Below are positions 27,973-37,222 of a stretch of DNA of 64,000 nucleotides, one piece after another. The DNA comes from Erythrobacter sp. SCSIO 43205. GTDB taxonomy: Bacteria > Pseudomonadota > Alphaproteobacteria > Sphingomonadales > Sphingomonadaceae. The DNA lies in assembly GCF_019904235.1 (NCBI RefSeq), contig NZ_CP063202.1, forward strand, positions 1,302,001 to 1,366,000. Reading direction: 5' to 3'. Under the pieces are notes generated by a model. That model was not told where the DNA came from. It was given only the letters and a program-made list of their open reading frames with translations, and searched no databases. Position 1 is the stretch's first letter; every line of letters begins with the position of its first letter. The position numbers were made by a program, and so were the translations under genes.

Positions 27973-29204
27973 GGCTGTTGCTCCCCATAGGTCAAGCGAA
28001 GCATCTCGGCCCATTCCACCGTGGCGGCCTCGCGTTCGAAAATTTCAAGATCGACCAAGGCCAGGTCCGCCTTTGCCGCAATCACATCGATCAGGTCTGC
28101 GTTACCGGCAGCAAAACTTGCCGTTTCCAGTTCGACCCGTTGCCGGGCCAGCGGAAGCAATTCATCGCGCGCACGTTCCCATTGGCGCTTTGCACTGCGC
28201 CACGATGCGAGATCGGATTCGAATTGCACCCGCAGAGCCCGCAAACGATCATCGCGCTCTGCCTGCGCTGCAGCGGCTTCTGCTTCGGCGGCACGAATGC
28301 GCGGCTTTTGACGTCGATCGGTGAAGATGGGCAGAGTAACCGATCCCATGACAGAGAAGGCGTCACCGAAGGCTGGATCGCGTCGCCCATAATTCACGCT
28401 CACTCCAAAGTCGGGGCGCAAGTCAGCGCGCGCCATGTCCGCGTTTGCTTGCGCGCGTCCGGTGGCGGCATCGGCAAGACGAATGACTGGGTTGAGATCC
28501 AGTGCTTGCTCGAGGCTTTCTTGGTCGACATCAGCCGCTGGTGCATTTCCCGAGATAGTGGGATCGTCTGTGTGAATGTAGCTCGAGAGCATGGCACGTG
28601 CGGCATCTCTCTCGGCTTCAATTCTTGTGATCGCATCTTCGATGACCAGAAGCTCTCGGCGAATGGCGAGGCTTTCGGCCGGACGAGCCGATCCCGAAGC
28701 GACGGCGCTGTTCGCCACCGGCTGAAGCCTGCGCAGATCGCTGAGAGCCGTATGCGCGAAGGCGAGTTTTTCCTCCGCATAATACAGGTCGATCCAGGCA
28801 GTTGACGTGGCGATATCGATCCGCTGCTGCGCAACCCCAAATCGCATTTGCGCGAGCGCTACATCTGACTCCGCTACGTCTCGACGGGCTCTGCGCCGGG
28901 CCAGGTTCGGGATTGGTTGCTCAATGCCAACAGCAATCTGCGTTGGAAGCTGGCGATCAAACTCGAACGCTACTGGCCCTGTAATTGGCAAGTTTGCAAT
29001 CCCGCCACGCAGCACAGGATCGGGCAGTTCATCTGCGGCTTCCGAGGCATCTCGCGTGCCGTCGATACGCAATTGCGCGGCCTGGAGCAGCGGCTGATCT
29101 TCGCGCGCTGCTCGCAAGGCTTCTTCATAGCCAATTGGCTGCGCAAGCACCACCTGCGCTGGCATCAGGGCGGCGGCAAGGATACCGCCTATGGACCGTT
29201 TCAT
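27969..29204 (-). CDS. cusC: Outer-membrane efflux channel, CusC/TolC type
   Basis: A 411-residue exported protein with a signal peptide (ending near VVLAQP) and the two-repeat helical pattern of outer-membrane efflux proteins. It completes the tripartite pump with CusB and CusA and is first of the three. A 112-base gap separates it from the small secreted protein upstream. There is no N-terminal lipobox, unlike E. coli CusC. Confidence 0.88.
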   Translation of the reverse strand: MKRSIGGILAAALMPAQVVLAQPIGYEEALRAAREDQPLLQAAQLRIDGTRDASEAADELPDPVLRGGIANLPITGPVAFEFDRQLPTQIAVGIEQPIPNLARRRARRDVAESDVALAQMRFGVAQQRIDIATSTAWIDLYYAEEKLAFAHTALSDLRRLQPVANSAVASGSARPAESLAIRRELLVIEDAITRIEAERDAARAMLSSYIHTDDPTISGNAPAADVDQESLEQALDLNPVIRLADAATGRAQANADMARADLRPDFGVSVNYGRRDPAFGDAFSVMGSVTLPIFTDRRQKPRIRAAEAEAAAAQAERDDRLRALRVQFESDLASWRSAKRQWERARDELLPLARQRVELETASFAAGNADLIDVIAAKADLALVDLEIFEREAATVEWAEMLRLTYGEQQP

Positions 29205-29316
29205 GGAAAAATCTCACTTGATGTGCGTGCCGAGGTCCGACGGCAATGACGGTGCATTGCAGCGCTGAGACCGCGCAATCAGAAGGGGCAATTCGCCTTC
29301 AGGTTATTCAATCAAG

Positions 29317-29682
29317 TCAGATTCGTGGAGGGGGGTAATCGGGCGCAGAAGCGCGACTGAGCAGAGGTGAGGTAATGTTCGACAAATACACAGGGCCGTC
29401 GGAAAATGGCTTAACAACATGCGAAGGCGCATCGCTCCCCACCCAAACAGCAGAAACCGCATTCATTGCCAGCAAGCAATCAACCGACATGTTCTCACAC
29501 GGGGCGTCAGTATCATCGCCATGGTGATGAGCGGCCTCACCTTTTTCCGAGTGGTGCATCATCTGAGCGCAATCAGAAGCCAGCATCGGCTCTGTCTGAG
29601 GCATCGCAGCTGCTGTCGCTGACCCTTGGAAGATCAAGCCAAAACAGAGGAACAACGTCAGAAAGGTTCGATACAAAGCCAT
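29317..29682 (-). CDS. Small secreted His/Cys-rich protein leading the cus operon
   Basis: A 121-residue precursor: signal peptide (about 1-27), then a metal-ligand-rich part (DCAQMMHHSEKG; AAHHHGDDTDAPCENMSVDC) and a Pro-rich C-terminal tail (YPPPRI). It precedes cusC in the same direction. The overall plan resembles DUF2946-like or CzcI/CopL-like proteins that head metal-efflux operons, but I cannot place it firmly. It may bind copper in the periplasm or modulate expression. A gene of the same plan precedes the czc operon at 46626-46970. Confidence 0.65.
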   Translation of the reverse strand: MALYRTFLTLFLCFGLIFQGSATAAAMPQTEPMLASDCAQMMHHSEKGEAAHHHGDDTDAPCENMSVDCLLAMNAVSAVWVGSDAPSHVVKPFSDGPVYLSNITSPLLSRASAPDYPPPRI

Positions 29683-29836
29683 GCTTGGTCTTTACGCTAA
29701 ATGCTAAGCTCTGGTTTCACAAGCCGCCCTGTCTCTTCTCTGCAAGAAAGGAGGCAGGGACCGCCTGCAGCGATCTCATGAGAGCCTGTCGCTAACGCGA
29801 CATCAGGCCGCGCGATCATGATCAGCGCTCGCGGTT
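29683..29836. promoter_or_regulatory. Leader region of the cus-type operon
   Basis: The start of the leftward cus operon and the end of the leftward lipoprotein operon meet in this 154-base gap. No clear sensor-binding dyad is visible and no copper regulator gene is adjacent, so control may come from CsoR or the sigma factor farther right. No gene is supported. Confidence 0.35.
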
Positions 29837-30325
29837 TCATGCACCTTCCGTCCCGCAAGTAGTATAGCCCCAGAAACCAAACTCATCAGAAGCACGAGGC
29901 GCGACGACGATCATTTCCTGCATACGGAGCCCAGCTGTGCCTTCATCATCCAGCAAGCGGGTGGTCACCCGAAGCTCGCCATTCGAATAGTTCCCTTGTT
30001 CATCTCTGGAGACCGGGATGAGCCGACCGTTGATCTTGATCGCTCCTTGCCCTTCGCTGTCATACACGAATGAGGGATAGGCGACCTCGGTGAGCCGGAA
30101 TTGGCAATCGCCTTCTGCATCGAGGGCTGCCAGATCGGCATCAGTCATGGTTTCAGGAAGCATCAGCCCAGGGCTGAGATTGGCAAGCGCGGTGCTTGCA
30201 TCTTCAATGGGAGCTGCTTGCACGGGCGGATCGAGATGTGCCTCGCGGTCGTTGCCGGGGGCGGTGTTTGTGTTGCACGCAGCGAGGCCAAGGGTCGCCA
30301 GGGTTAGGATAGCGGCGCTTCTCAT
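29837..30325 (-). CDS. Exported lipoprotein of unknown function
   Basis: A 162-residue precursor with a lipobox (LGLAAC, Cys16). The mature part contains a Cys in GDCQFRLTEV, a Tyr-containing motif (YPSFVYD) and a final Cys in YTTCGTEGA. No family recognised with confidence. Its start overlaps the DUF305 gene by four bases, and the pair sits in a five-gene metal-linked operon. Expression with that operon is well supported; function is not. Confidence 0.6.
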   Translation of the reverse strand: MRSAAILTLATLGLAACNTNTAPGNDREAHLDPPVQAAPIEDASTALANLSPGLMLPETMTDADLAALDAEGDCQFRLTEVAYPSFVYDSEGQGAIKINGRLIPVSRDEQGNYSNGELRVTTRLLDDEGTAGLRMQEMIVVAPRASDEFGFWGYTTCGTEGA

Positions 30326-30849
30326 TGCTGGATCTCCTCAGGCAAACGTTCTTCGGTCCGCGGACCGTTTTGTTCGATGTCGTCGATAAGGTATTTCATC
30401 TCAGCGATCTCCCGGCGCTGCGCGACGATGATCGCTTTCGCGAGTTCGCGCACACGGGGATCTTTGAGGCTTGCTCGCTCGCTGGTCATGATCGCGATGG
30501 AGTGGTGCGGGATCATGGCCGCCATGTATTCCGTGTCGTCGACCGTCGTCTGACTGCGAACAAGCCAGAGAGCGAGTGCCATGGTGAGCGCGCCGACGCC
30601 AACGATGATGAAGTTCTTGGTGCGATCCTTGTACATGCCCCACATGAAGAGGAGCATGACGATCATCATCATGCCGCCCATCACGAACGTCATCCAAAAG
30701 CGCGTTTCGCTCCAGAACAGATCGTCGGCGTCAAAGGTGTTCGAATACATCAGGAAAAACATGATCGCGGTCGATGTCGCGACCATGGCCATGAAACGCC
30801 AGTAATTGCCTCCTCCACCCTCGTGAGAGGAGTGCGATTTATCGGTCAT
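30322..30849 (-). CDS. DUF305 membrane protein (putative metal-binding)
   Basis: This 175-residue protein has three membrane spans (about 15-37, 48-70, 75-95) and a C-terminal DUF305 segment with the family core MIPHHSIAIMTSE. DUF305 proteins are ferritin-like helical domains often found beside copper genes. GGAG lies 8-9 bases before the ATG. The gene overlaps its neighbours by four bases on both sides, so it is within a tight operon with a lipoprotein, an ion channel and a glutaredoxin-MauE protein. Confidence 0.85.
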   Translation of the reverse strand: MTDKSHSSHEGGGGNYWRFMAMVATSTAIMFFLMYSNTFDADDLFWSETRFWMTFVMGGMMMIVMLLFMWGMYKDRTKNFIIVGVGALTMALALWLVRSQTTVDDTEYMAAMIPHHSIAIMTSERASLKDPRVRELAKAIIVAQRREIAEMKYLIDDIEQNGPRTEERLPEEIQQ

Positions 30850-31259
30850 TGTGTTTCTCCTTGTGTCATCATCTTCCAGAACAATTGGGCCGAGCAGCTA
30901 ATCAAGGCGAAGCCTGTCAGGGCCTCGATTCCAGCGATCACCCTCAGGTGATCGGTGGGATAAATGTCTCCCAATCCGAGCGTGGTCACGTTGATGAGGG
31001 AGAAATAGAAGTAGTCCATCCAGGTCATGGCGTCCGGTGTGTCGAAGCTACCCAGCCCCCACGCGGTGCCGAACCAGAACCCAAAACCGAACAAGGCCGC
31101 AACCAGGAGGTGCGAGAACAGCACCATGAGCGAAACCGCCATCTTCGCAGAGAGATCGGTTCGCCTATCGACAAGTCTGTGCGCGGCACCAAGCGTCGTT
31201 AAGTGTGAGGCAATCGCCAACAAGAAGAGGGCAACCGAGAGAAGCAGGGCGCCAATCAT
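30846..31259 (-). CDS. Two-span ion channel family protein
   Basis: The start at 31259 (MIGALLLS) is chosen for its ATGA overlap with the upstream stop. The 137-residue protein has three hydrophobic segments and a pore loop FSLINVTTLGLGDIYP, a variant of the potassium selectivity filter T-x-G-x-G-D (TLGLGD). The final segment follows as in two-pore-type channels. Whether it conducts potassium is not certain because the filter is altered. Co-transcription with metal genes is unusual. Confidence 0.75.
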   Translation of the reverse strand: MIGALLLSVALFLLAIASHLTTLGAAHRLVDRRTDLSAKMAVSLMVLFSHLLVAALFGFGFWFGTAWGLGSFDTPDAMTWMDYFYFSLINVTTLGLGDIYPTDHLRVIAGIEALTGFALISCSAQLFWKMMTQGETQ

Positions 31260-32005
31260 GCAAAGGCCTTGAAGCCCATCCAAAGGCCCATACCAATCAT
31301 GAACAGGTTCTCGGTCAGCGAGACGAAACCGAGCGGCACGTTGCTCCCGCCACCAACACAGGCACATTTCAATTCACGTTTATCGATATAGACAGCCTTG
31401 AAGACACTCACTGCGCCGACCGTCCCGATGAAGAGCGCGAGCGGTGCCGAAAGCCACGTCAAGGCGCCCGCAGTCATCAAAATTCCGGCGGCTGCCTCGC
31501 CGAAGGGATAGATAAAGGAATAGGGCACCCACCTTTGGGCGAGCAGGTCGTAGTTCAGGAACATCGTGGAGAAGCTGCGAACATCCTGCAGCTTTTGAAG
31601 CGCGAGCAGCGTCATAGAAAGGCTGACGAACCACTCGGCTGCACGGACAGTGAAAGGCGTTTCGAAGAACGACCAGCTTAGGCCAAGCCCCAGCAGCAGT
31701 GCGACCGCAAAAATCGCCACTACAGGCTGATAACTTGTCTCGCCTTCTTCGGGCTGCGAGCGGCTTTTCCCGAAGTGTTCGCGCACGTCGTCATAGCCGC
31801 CGATCCGATCTCCGTTGATGAAGGTTTGCGGTGTGGTTTCGACCTGATGCTTTTCCTTGAAAGCATCGGTCTCGTCCCTGCTCGTCAAGTGATGGTCTTC
31901 GACTTCGAAGCCCTGGCGCTTGAGAAGATCGACCGTCTTGATTCCATAGGGACAGGTGTGATCGTCCATCACCATCCGGTAAACTTTTGCAGTTTTCGTG
32001 GTCAT
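31256..32005 (-). CDS. Glutaredoxin-MauE fusion protein
   Basis: A 249-residue protein: an N-terminal glutaredoxin-like domain (about 1-80) with a single-Cys site CPYGIK and TTPQTFINGDRIGG, then four membrane spans of MauE/DoxX type (about 92-245) with a CACVGG pair near the C-terminus. MauE-type membrane proteins pass electrons for disulfide chemistry across the membrane, so the fusion could link cytoplasmic thiol redox to periplasmic partners. First gene of a five-gene operon. The domain content is clear; the reaction is inferred. Confidence 0.8.
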   Translation of the reverse strand: MTTKTAKVYRMVMDDHTCPYGIKTVDLLKRQGFEVEDHHLTSRDETDAFKEKHQVETTPQTFINGDRIGGYDDVREHFGKSRSQPEEGETSYQPVVAIFAVALLLGLGLSWSFFETPFTVRAAEWFVSLSMTLLALQKLQDVRSFSTMFLNYDLLAQRWVPYSFIYPFGEAAAGILMTAGALTWLSAPLALFIGTVGAVSVFKAVYIDKRELKCACVGGGSNVPLGFVSLTENLFMIGMGLWMGFKAFA

Positions 32006-32143
32006 TTAGGCCTCGTTTCATTCATTCCGACGTTGTGGATTCTTACCCAAACCGTCCGAAGAAGTTTCAAAATTGATGAAACTTTCCTCATGGTCTCGGC
32101 CGCGGTTGAGTGGCCGCCACCTTTCCTCAACAGAGATATTGGG

Positions 32144-33538
32144 TTAGGAATCTTGCGCCTGCGACGATCTACGCGCGAGGTAGAACCACTCGGCGATGAA
32201 CACAGCGCCAATTCCAAGAACGGCATAGAGGACGATCGCCGGATCGCTTTTCAGTTTGACCCATGTGAATGCGCTTAAAACCACCGCGTCTGCTGCGAGC
32301 GCGGCCAACAGAATGGATGCGCGCGCGCCGATTTCCTCACGCAGGTTTCGAAACACCCCCCAGTGCACGAGCATGTCCATTACAAGGTAGAAGAAGGCGC
32401 CCAAGGCGGCGATGCGAGAGAGGTCGAAGAGCACCGCAAGAGCGCCTGCAGCGACCACCGTATAGACAAGCATATGGCTGCGTATGCCGCCACTCATTCC
32501 GAAATGGCTATGCGGGATCATCTCCATCTCGGTCAACATGGTCAGCATTCGTGACACGGCGAAAACGCTGGCGATGACACCAGAAGCCGTAGCGGTGATC
32601 GCGATTGCGACGGTGAAGTAAAAGCCGAGGTCTCCCAACGCGGGTTCTGCAGCAGCAGCGAGCGAATAGTCACGCGCCTCCACGATCTGGGCGATCGAGA
32701 GACTTGAGCCTACAGCAACCGCGACCAGCAAATAGACAACGACGCAAACCGCGATCGAAATCATTATCGTGCGGCCGACATTGCGGTGGGGATCGACAAT
32801 CTCGCCCCCGCTATTGGTTATCGTGGTGAACCCCTTAAACGCCAGGATCGAGAACGCTACCGAAGCTAACAGAGCCTCGCCGCTAGACGTCGTGGCAGGT
32901 TCGCTGAACGCGCCCGAGGCAAAGCCGCTGACCCAGATTGCAGCTATAGCAAACACGGCGATCCCGCCGATCTTGATAGCTGACATGACCAAGGAGAACC
33001 CGCTGACGGATCGATTTCCAGCGGCGTTCACAAGGTAGGCGAAGACGATCAGCCCCAGCGCCAGGACTGAAACCAGCAAACCGTTTTGTTCCAACTCGAA
33101 CGGCCGCAGAGCATAAGTGGCGAAAGTGCGAGCGACGAGGCTTTCGTTGATAACCATCGACAGCGCCATCAGGAGCGAGGCCGATGCGGCAACAACGCCG
33201 GGGCCGTACGCCTTTTGGAGGATCATCGCGATGCCGCCGGATGAAGGCCAGCGGTTCGACATCTTGATGTAGCTGTATGCGGCAAGCGACGTGACAAGCG
33301 CGCCGGCGATGAATGATAGAGGGAAGAGCGGCCCGGCCAGTTCCGCGATCTGGCCCGTCAGGGCAAAGATACCGGCGCCAATCATCACGCCCGTGCCCAT
33401 CGCGACACCGCCAAGAAGGCTTATTGAGCCAGTGCCGCTCGTCTGGTCGTCGTGCTCGTGCGTTTGCAAAACAGTCCCCGTGATTCGCCTCAAGGCGGGC
33501 GAAGGTTTCAAGACCCGGTACGAATATTTCGATCGCAT
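32144..33538 (-). CDS. APC-superfamily amino-acid permease
   Basis: About 460 residues with roughly 12 membrane spans and the family start of the first helix (GTGVMIGAGIFALTGQ). The annotated ATG at 33538 has a ribosome site too close to it; an in-frame TTG at 33463-33465 beginning MQTHEHDD would suit the family better. Substrate unknown; permeases of this type appear in metal islands beside glutaredoxin-MauE genes. 138 bases separate it from the next operon gene, so separate transcription is possible. Confidence 0.85.
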   Translation of the reverse strand: MRSKYSYRVLKPSPALRRITGTVLQTHEHDDQTSGTGSISLLGGVAMGTGVMIGAGIFALTGQIAELAGPLFPLSFIAGALVTSLAAYSYIKMSNRWPSSGGIAMILQKAYGPGVVAASASLLMALSMVINESLVARTFATYALRPFELEQNGLLVSVLALGLIVFAYLVNAAGNRSVSGFSLVMSAIKIGGIAVFAIAAIWVSGFASGAFSEPATTSSGEALLASVAFSILAFKGFTTITNSGGEIVDPHRNVGRTIMISIAVCVVVYLLVAVAVGSSLSIAQIVEARDYSLAAAAEPALGDLGFYFTVAIAITATASGVIASVFAVSRMLTMLTEMEMIPHSHFGMSGGIRSHMLVYTVVAAGALAVLFDLSRIAALGAFFYLVMDMLVHWGVFRNLREEIGARASILLAALAADAVVLSAFTWVKLKSDPAIVLYAVLGIGAVFIAEWFYLARRSSQAQDS

Positions 33539-33651
33539 CCCTCAAGAAATTTTCGAGCAATCAATATCTTCTGGATAAAGACTCGCTTATCAGGGCTGGA
33601 TATTCACCACATTGGCCACAGGTGTGACTGCGCAATGCTGCCCCATGCTGG

Positions 33652-35859
33652 TCAGAGCTTTGCGCCGCGCAGGCGAAGCGAATTGACCACCACTGAGATC
33701 GAGGATGCGCTCATCGCAAAGGCCGCGAACATCGGGCTGATCAGGATGCCAAAGAAAGGATAGAGCAAACCTGCGGCGATCGGCACGCCTAAAGCATTAT
33801 AAATCAATGCAAAGAACAGGTTTTGGCGAATGTTCCGCATCGTAACCTGCGCGAGCCTGCGCGCGCGCACAATGCCGTCGAGATTGCCCCTCACCAGGGT
33901 AATACCCGCACTCTCGATCGCAACATCGGCTCCGGTGCCCATCGCGATGCCGACATCGGCTTGCGCAAGCGCCGGCGCGTCGTTGACCCCGTCTCCTGCC
34001 ATCGCAACCTTGGTGCCTTTCATTTGCAAATCGCGGATGAGCTTGGCCTTATCCTCGGGCAATACGCCTGCTCTTACCTCATCGATACCGAGACGGGCCG
34101 CGACCGCTTGTGCGGTGCGTTCATTGTCGCCTGTAGCCATGATGATCGTGAGACCGAGTTCATGAAGCGAACGGATCGCATCCGGGGTTGATTCCTTGAT
34201 CGGATCGGCAACGGCAACGAGCCCTGCGATCTGGCCGCCAACGACCACGAACATCACGGTTTCACCGTCATCGCGCCGGACATTGGCTTGTTCGCTCAGC
34301 GATCTGCCATCAAGGCCCATATCGGTGATGAGTGCGAGGTTGCCGAGCGCAACCGATTTGTCGGCCACGCGGCCAATCACGCCCTTGCCGGTAATCGCTT
34401 CGAAATCCTCCGCGCTTGCAAGCTCGAGACCGCGCTCTTCGGCTCCGCGGACGATCGCTTCTGCAAGCGGATGCTCGGACCCGCGTTCGAGCGAGGCCGC
34501 CAAGCGCAACAGCTCCGTTTGTTCAAACCCTGGCTCGGCGGTGACAGCAACCAGTCTGGGCTTTCCTTCGGTGAGCGTGCCGGTCTTGTCGACAATCAGC
34601 GTGTCGATGGTTTCGAAGCGCTCGAGCGCTTCGGCGTTCTTGATGAGCACTCCGACCTGAGCGCCTCGGCCGGTTGCAGTCATGATCGACATCGGTGTTG
34701 CAAGACCAAGAGCGCACGGGCAGGCAATGATCAGAACGGCAACAGCTGCTACCAGCGCGTAGGCCAAGGCAGGCTGCGGTCCCCAGACAGCCCAAGCGAT
34801 GAAGGCGAGGTTGGCAATCGCAATGACTGCCGGAACGAACAGTCCAGCGACCTTATCGGCGTATTTCTGAATTGGTGCGCGCGAGCGCTGAGCGGCGGCG
34901 ACCATATCGACGATCTGTGCAAGCATCGTATCGGAGCCGACGCGCTTAGCCTCGATCACGAGACTGCCCGTACCATTGATTGTTGCACCTGTGACGCCGT
35001 CCCCTTCGACTTTCTCCACCGGAACGGGCTCGCCGGTAATCATGCTTTCATCGATTGATGAGCGCCCCTTGAGAACCACGCCATCGACCGGGACTTTGTC
35101 GCCCGGTCTCACTCTGATCCTGTCGCCGACAACGACCTCTTCGAGCGGGATTTCATCCTCGGTGCCATTGTCCCTGATCACACGGGCTGTCTTAGCAGCG
35201 AGATCGAGCAGCGCACGAATGGCTTTGCCGGTGCCTTCACGGGCACGCAGCTCCATCACCTGGCCTAGCAGGACCAGAGTTACGATGACCGCTGCCGCTT
35301 CGAAATAGACACCCACGTGGCCTTCGGCATCGCGAAAGCCGTCGGGAAAAATATCGGGAGCAACAATCGCTGCAACACTGAATATCCAAGCCGCGCTGAC
35401 GCCCATCGCGATGAGCGAGAACATGTTGAGGTTCCAAGTCCTGAACGAGTTCCAACCCCGTTCAAGAAACGGCCATCCGCACCACAGAACAACAGGGGTT
35501 CCCAAGACGAATTCGGTCCACAAGGTGGCGCGCTCGCCCAGAATGTCGCGCACTCCTGGCCAGCCCAGAAATGGCCCCATTGTGAGCACCAGCAGTGGGA
35601 GTGTGAGCACCGCGCCGATCCAGAACCTTCTGGTAAAGTCGACGAGTTCGGGGTTGGGGCCCTCTTCGACCATAGCGGCCGATTCAAGTTCGAGCCCCAT
35701 GCCGCAAAGCGGACACGAACCCATTTTGGGTTGGCGAACCTGGGGGTGCATCGGGCAGGTGTAAACCGGGCCTTCATAGTCCGCTGGAACGGCGTCGTAT
35801 CGTCCGTCGTCAGCTGCCGCGGTGTCACCATGTTGATGCGCGCAATGAGCGTGGTCCAT
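33652..35859 (-). CDS. copA: Cu(I)-exporting P1B-type ATPase
   Basis: This 735-residue pump has a His/Cys-rich N-terminus with a heavy-metal-binding segment (YTCPMHPQV...[11 protein letters not shown], about 33-58) in place of the usual CxxC domain. It then has membrane spans, the CPC translocation motif ([12 protein letters not shown]), the phosphorylation site [11 protein letters not shown], the HP motif (SEHPLAEA) and [10 protein letters not shown]. It moves Cu(I) from cytoplasm to periplasm, feeding the CusCBA/CusF system. It follows the DUF5676-like gene and the CsoR operator, so copper-induced derepression is likely. Confidence 0.95.
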   Translation of the reverse strand: MDHAHCAHQHGDTAAADDGRYDAVPADYEGPVYTCPMHPQVRQPKMGSCPLCGMGLELESAAMVEEGPNPELVDFTRRFWIGAVLTLPLLVLTMGPFLGWPGVRDILGERATLWTEFVLGTPVVLWCGWPFLERGWNSFRTWNLNMFSLIAMGVSAAWIFSVAAIVAPDIFPDGFRDAEGHVGVYFEAAAVIVTLVLLGQVMELRAREGTGKAIRALLDLAAKTARVIRDNGTEDEIPLEEVVVGDRIRVRPGDKVPVDGVVLKGRSSIDESMITGEPVPVEKVEGDGVTGATINGTGSLVIEAKRVGSDTMLAQIVDMVAAAQRSRAPIQKYADKVAGLFVPAVIAIANLAFIAWAVWGPQPALAYALVAAVAVLIIACPCALGLATPMSIMTATGRGAQVGVLIKNAEALERFETIDTLIVDKTGTLTEGKPRLVAVTAEPGFEQTELLRLAASLERGSEHPLAEAIVRGAEERGLELASAEDFEAITGKGVIGRVADKSVALGNLALITDMGLDGRSLSEQANVRRDDGETVMFVVVGGQIAGLVAVADPIKESTPDAIRSLHELGLTIIMATGDNERTAQAVAARLGIDEVRAGVLPEDKAKLIRDLQMKGTKVAMAGDGVNDAPALAQADVGIAMGTGADVAIESAGITLVRGNLDGIVRARRLAQVTMRNIRQNLFFALIYNALGVPIAAGLLYPFFGILISPMFAAFAMSASSISVVVNSLRLRGAKL

Positions 35860-35920
35860 TATCGGCTCCGTTCGTTCATATGATGCTACCGAGCTTGCGG
35901 ATAGCGAGATGCAATCAGTG

Positions 35921-36193
35921 CTATCGGTTGCGAGCTCGGAAGAAGCGGTAGAGCGGCACGGCCAGCCCCGCGATGTACCAACCGTAAAGAAAGCTGCCGA
36001 TCGCCCCGGCGATGAAACCGGTCAGCGTGAGCCATTCAAACCCAGGGAGCCACGGCGCCCAGGCCTCGTGCATGCGGAATTGCGCAGGGGCGAGCAACCC
36101 AAAACCAATGCAGATGAGGTAGCTGGCGAGAAGGAAGACGCTCAGCGTCCATCCCCAAGTCATGATCGAGGCTCTCAAAGGCGTATCAGACAT
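35921..36193 (-). CDS. Small membrane protein, DUF5676-like
   Basis: The start at 36193 has GGAG 7 bases upstream. The 90-residue protein has two membrane spans (about 12-35 and 55-80) and ends in a basic tail (YRFFRARNR). Small proteins of this kind are found between CsoR-type regulators and copper ATPases. It lies just beyond the CsoR operator and ahead of copA by 61 bases, so it is probably the first gene of the copper-induced transcript. Function unknown. Confidence 0.72.
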   Translation of the reverse strand: MSDTPLRASIMTWGWTLSVFLLASYLICIGFGLLAPAQFRMHEAWAPWLPGFEWLTLTGFIAGAIGSFLYGWYIAGLAVPLYRFFRARNR

Positions 36194-36212
36194 TATAAGC
36201 TCCAATTGAAAT

Positions 36213-36234
36213 ATACTATAGGGGGGTATAGTAT
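36213..36234. promoter_or_regulatory. CsoR operator: perfect dyad with G6 spacer
   Basis: ATACTATA-GGGGGG-TATAGTAT lies between the divergent DUF5676/copA and csoR genes. The 8-base arms pair exactly around a run of six G. CsoR/RcnR tetramers are known to recognise G-tracts flanked by A/T-rich inverted repeats. The TATAGT of each arm can serve as a -10 element in either direction, so one operator could shut both promoters. Binding by the adjacent CsoR is inferred. Confidence 0.85.
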
Positions 36235-36299
36235 TTGCGATGCAGGATTGCAAGCGTCTAGGATTTGGGGGATTGGTCTCGGCCAACGGAGAAACGACC

Positions 36300-36584
36300 A
36301 TGAGCGACAAAAAAAGCAGCAAATTTGCGAACACCATAACCCGCATGCGACGTGTCGAAGGGCAGGCTCGCGGTATTGTCAAAATGATGGAGGAAGACCG
36401 CTATTGTGTGGATATTCTCCAGCAGATCATCGCGCTCGAAGCGGCGGCGCGGCAGGCGCGTATCAAGGTCCTCGACATTCACGCCCGACATTGCATCGAA
36501 GAAGCGATCGCTTCGGACGATAAGGCCGATCAGTCGGAGAAAGTCGCCGAACTTGTCGCATTGGTCGAAAAGATGGCCAAATAG
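36300..36584 (+). CDS. csoR: Copper-sensing repressor CsoR
   Basis: The start at 36300 (MSDKKSS) is preferred over a longer frame that begins inside the promoter region. The 94-residue all-helical protein has the Cu(I) ligand set Cys36-His61-Cys65, with Tyr35 beside it, the same set as the copper-specific CsoR of Mycobacterium and unlike nickel-type RcnR. Cu(I) binding releases CsoR from DNA. It faces the copA operon across the G6 dyad and probably represses itself too. Confidence 0.93.
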   Translation: MSDKKSSKFANTITRMRRVEGQARGIVKMMEEDRYCVDILQQIIALEAAARQARIKVLDIHARHCIEEAIASDDKADQSEKVAELVALVEKMAK

Positions 36585-36593
36585 ATATCGGTT

Positions 36594-36640
36594 ACGCCGC
36601 CAAGGCATGGGGATTTGGAGGGGAAGGACCCTGGCGGCGT
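36594..36640 (+). terminator. Possible terminator after csoR
   Basis: ACGCCGCCAAGG pairs with CCCTGGCGGCGT with one mismatch around a 23-base loop, starting 10 bases after the csoR stop. Only two T follow the stem. Position favours a terminator, the weak T run argues against a strong one. Confidence 0.45.
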
Positions 36641-36757
36641 TTCGCATCAGTGATGATCGTGACCCGCTCGCGGCTTGTCCTCCTCCGCCGTCTCTCGTGC
36701 TCGTCATTTTTATCGCCGTAAGATATCTCGTCGTGTTTCTCCGATAGGGTTTGAGTT

Positions 36758-37222
36758 TCAGGGGTAGGATGCGAACACGCTTTGGCCGCTAGGTCCAAAG
36801 GCGATCACATCGAATGGCTGAATCCGGTTTTCGAATTCCATGCCGGGCGAGCCGACGGGCATGCCGGGAACGGCCAGCCCGGTGACGCCCTCCGGCCGTT
36901 CGCGCAGCAATCGTTCGATCGCATCTGCCGGTACATGGCCCTCGATCATGTAGCCCTCGATTTCCATCGTGTGGCACGACCAGAGCTCTTGCGGCACGCC
37001 GCGCTCGGTTTTGATCCGTGCCATTTCGGTCGTATCGACCGAGGTCACCTCGGCATCCGTTTTGTGCTCGACGTGATCAGCCCATTTCAGGCAACAACCG
37101 CAATTGGGATCGCGGAACATCGTGTAGGTCGCAGCCTGGGCAGCGTTTGAGCAGGCTGCCAGCAACAACAATGCGGATGCCACAAGCGACCTTTTAGGTA
37201 GGACCAAAAACCGGATTTTCAT
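36758..37222 (-). CDS. DUF411 periplasmic metal-binding protein
   Basis: The start at 37222 (MKIRFL) overlaps the methyltransferase stop by four bases. The 154-residue exported protein has the DUF411 core: MFRDPNCGCCLKWADH (a CxCC site) and VPADAIERLLRERPEGVTGLAVPGMPVGSPGME. DUF411 proteins often lie in copper clusters and may bind Cu(I) through the Cys cluster. It is last in a leftward three-gene operon. Confidence 0.85.
   Translation of the reverse strand: MKIRFLVLPKRSLVASALLLLAACSNAAQAATYTMFRDPNCGCCLKWADHVEHKTDAEVTSVDTTEMARIKTERGVPQELWSCHTMEIEGYMIEGHVPADAIERLLRERPEGVTGLAVPGMPVGSPGMEFENRIQPFDVIAFGPSGQSVFASYP

Noticed and set aside
27001..27990. 329-codon frame antisense to cusB
   Set aside because: Conflicts with an intact CusB-CusF protein; translation lacks any family features.
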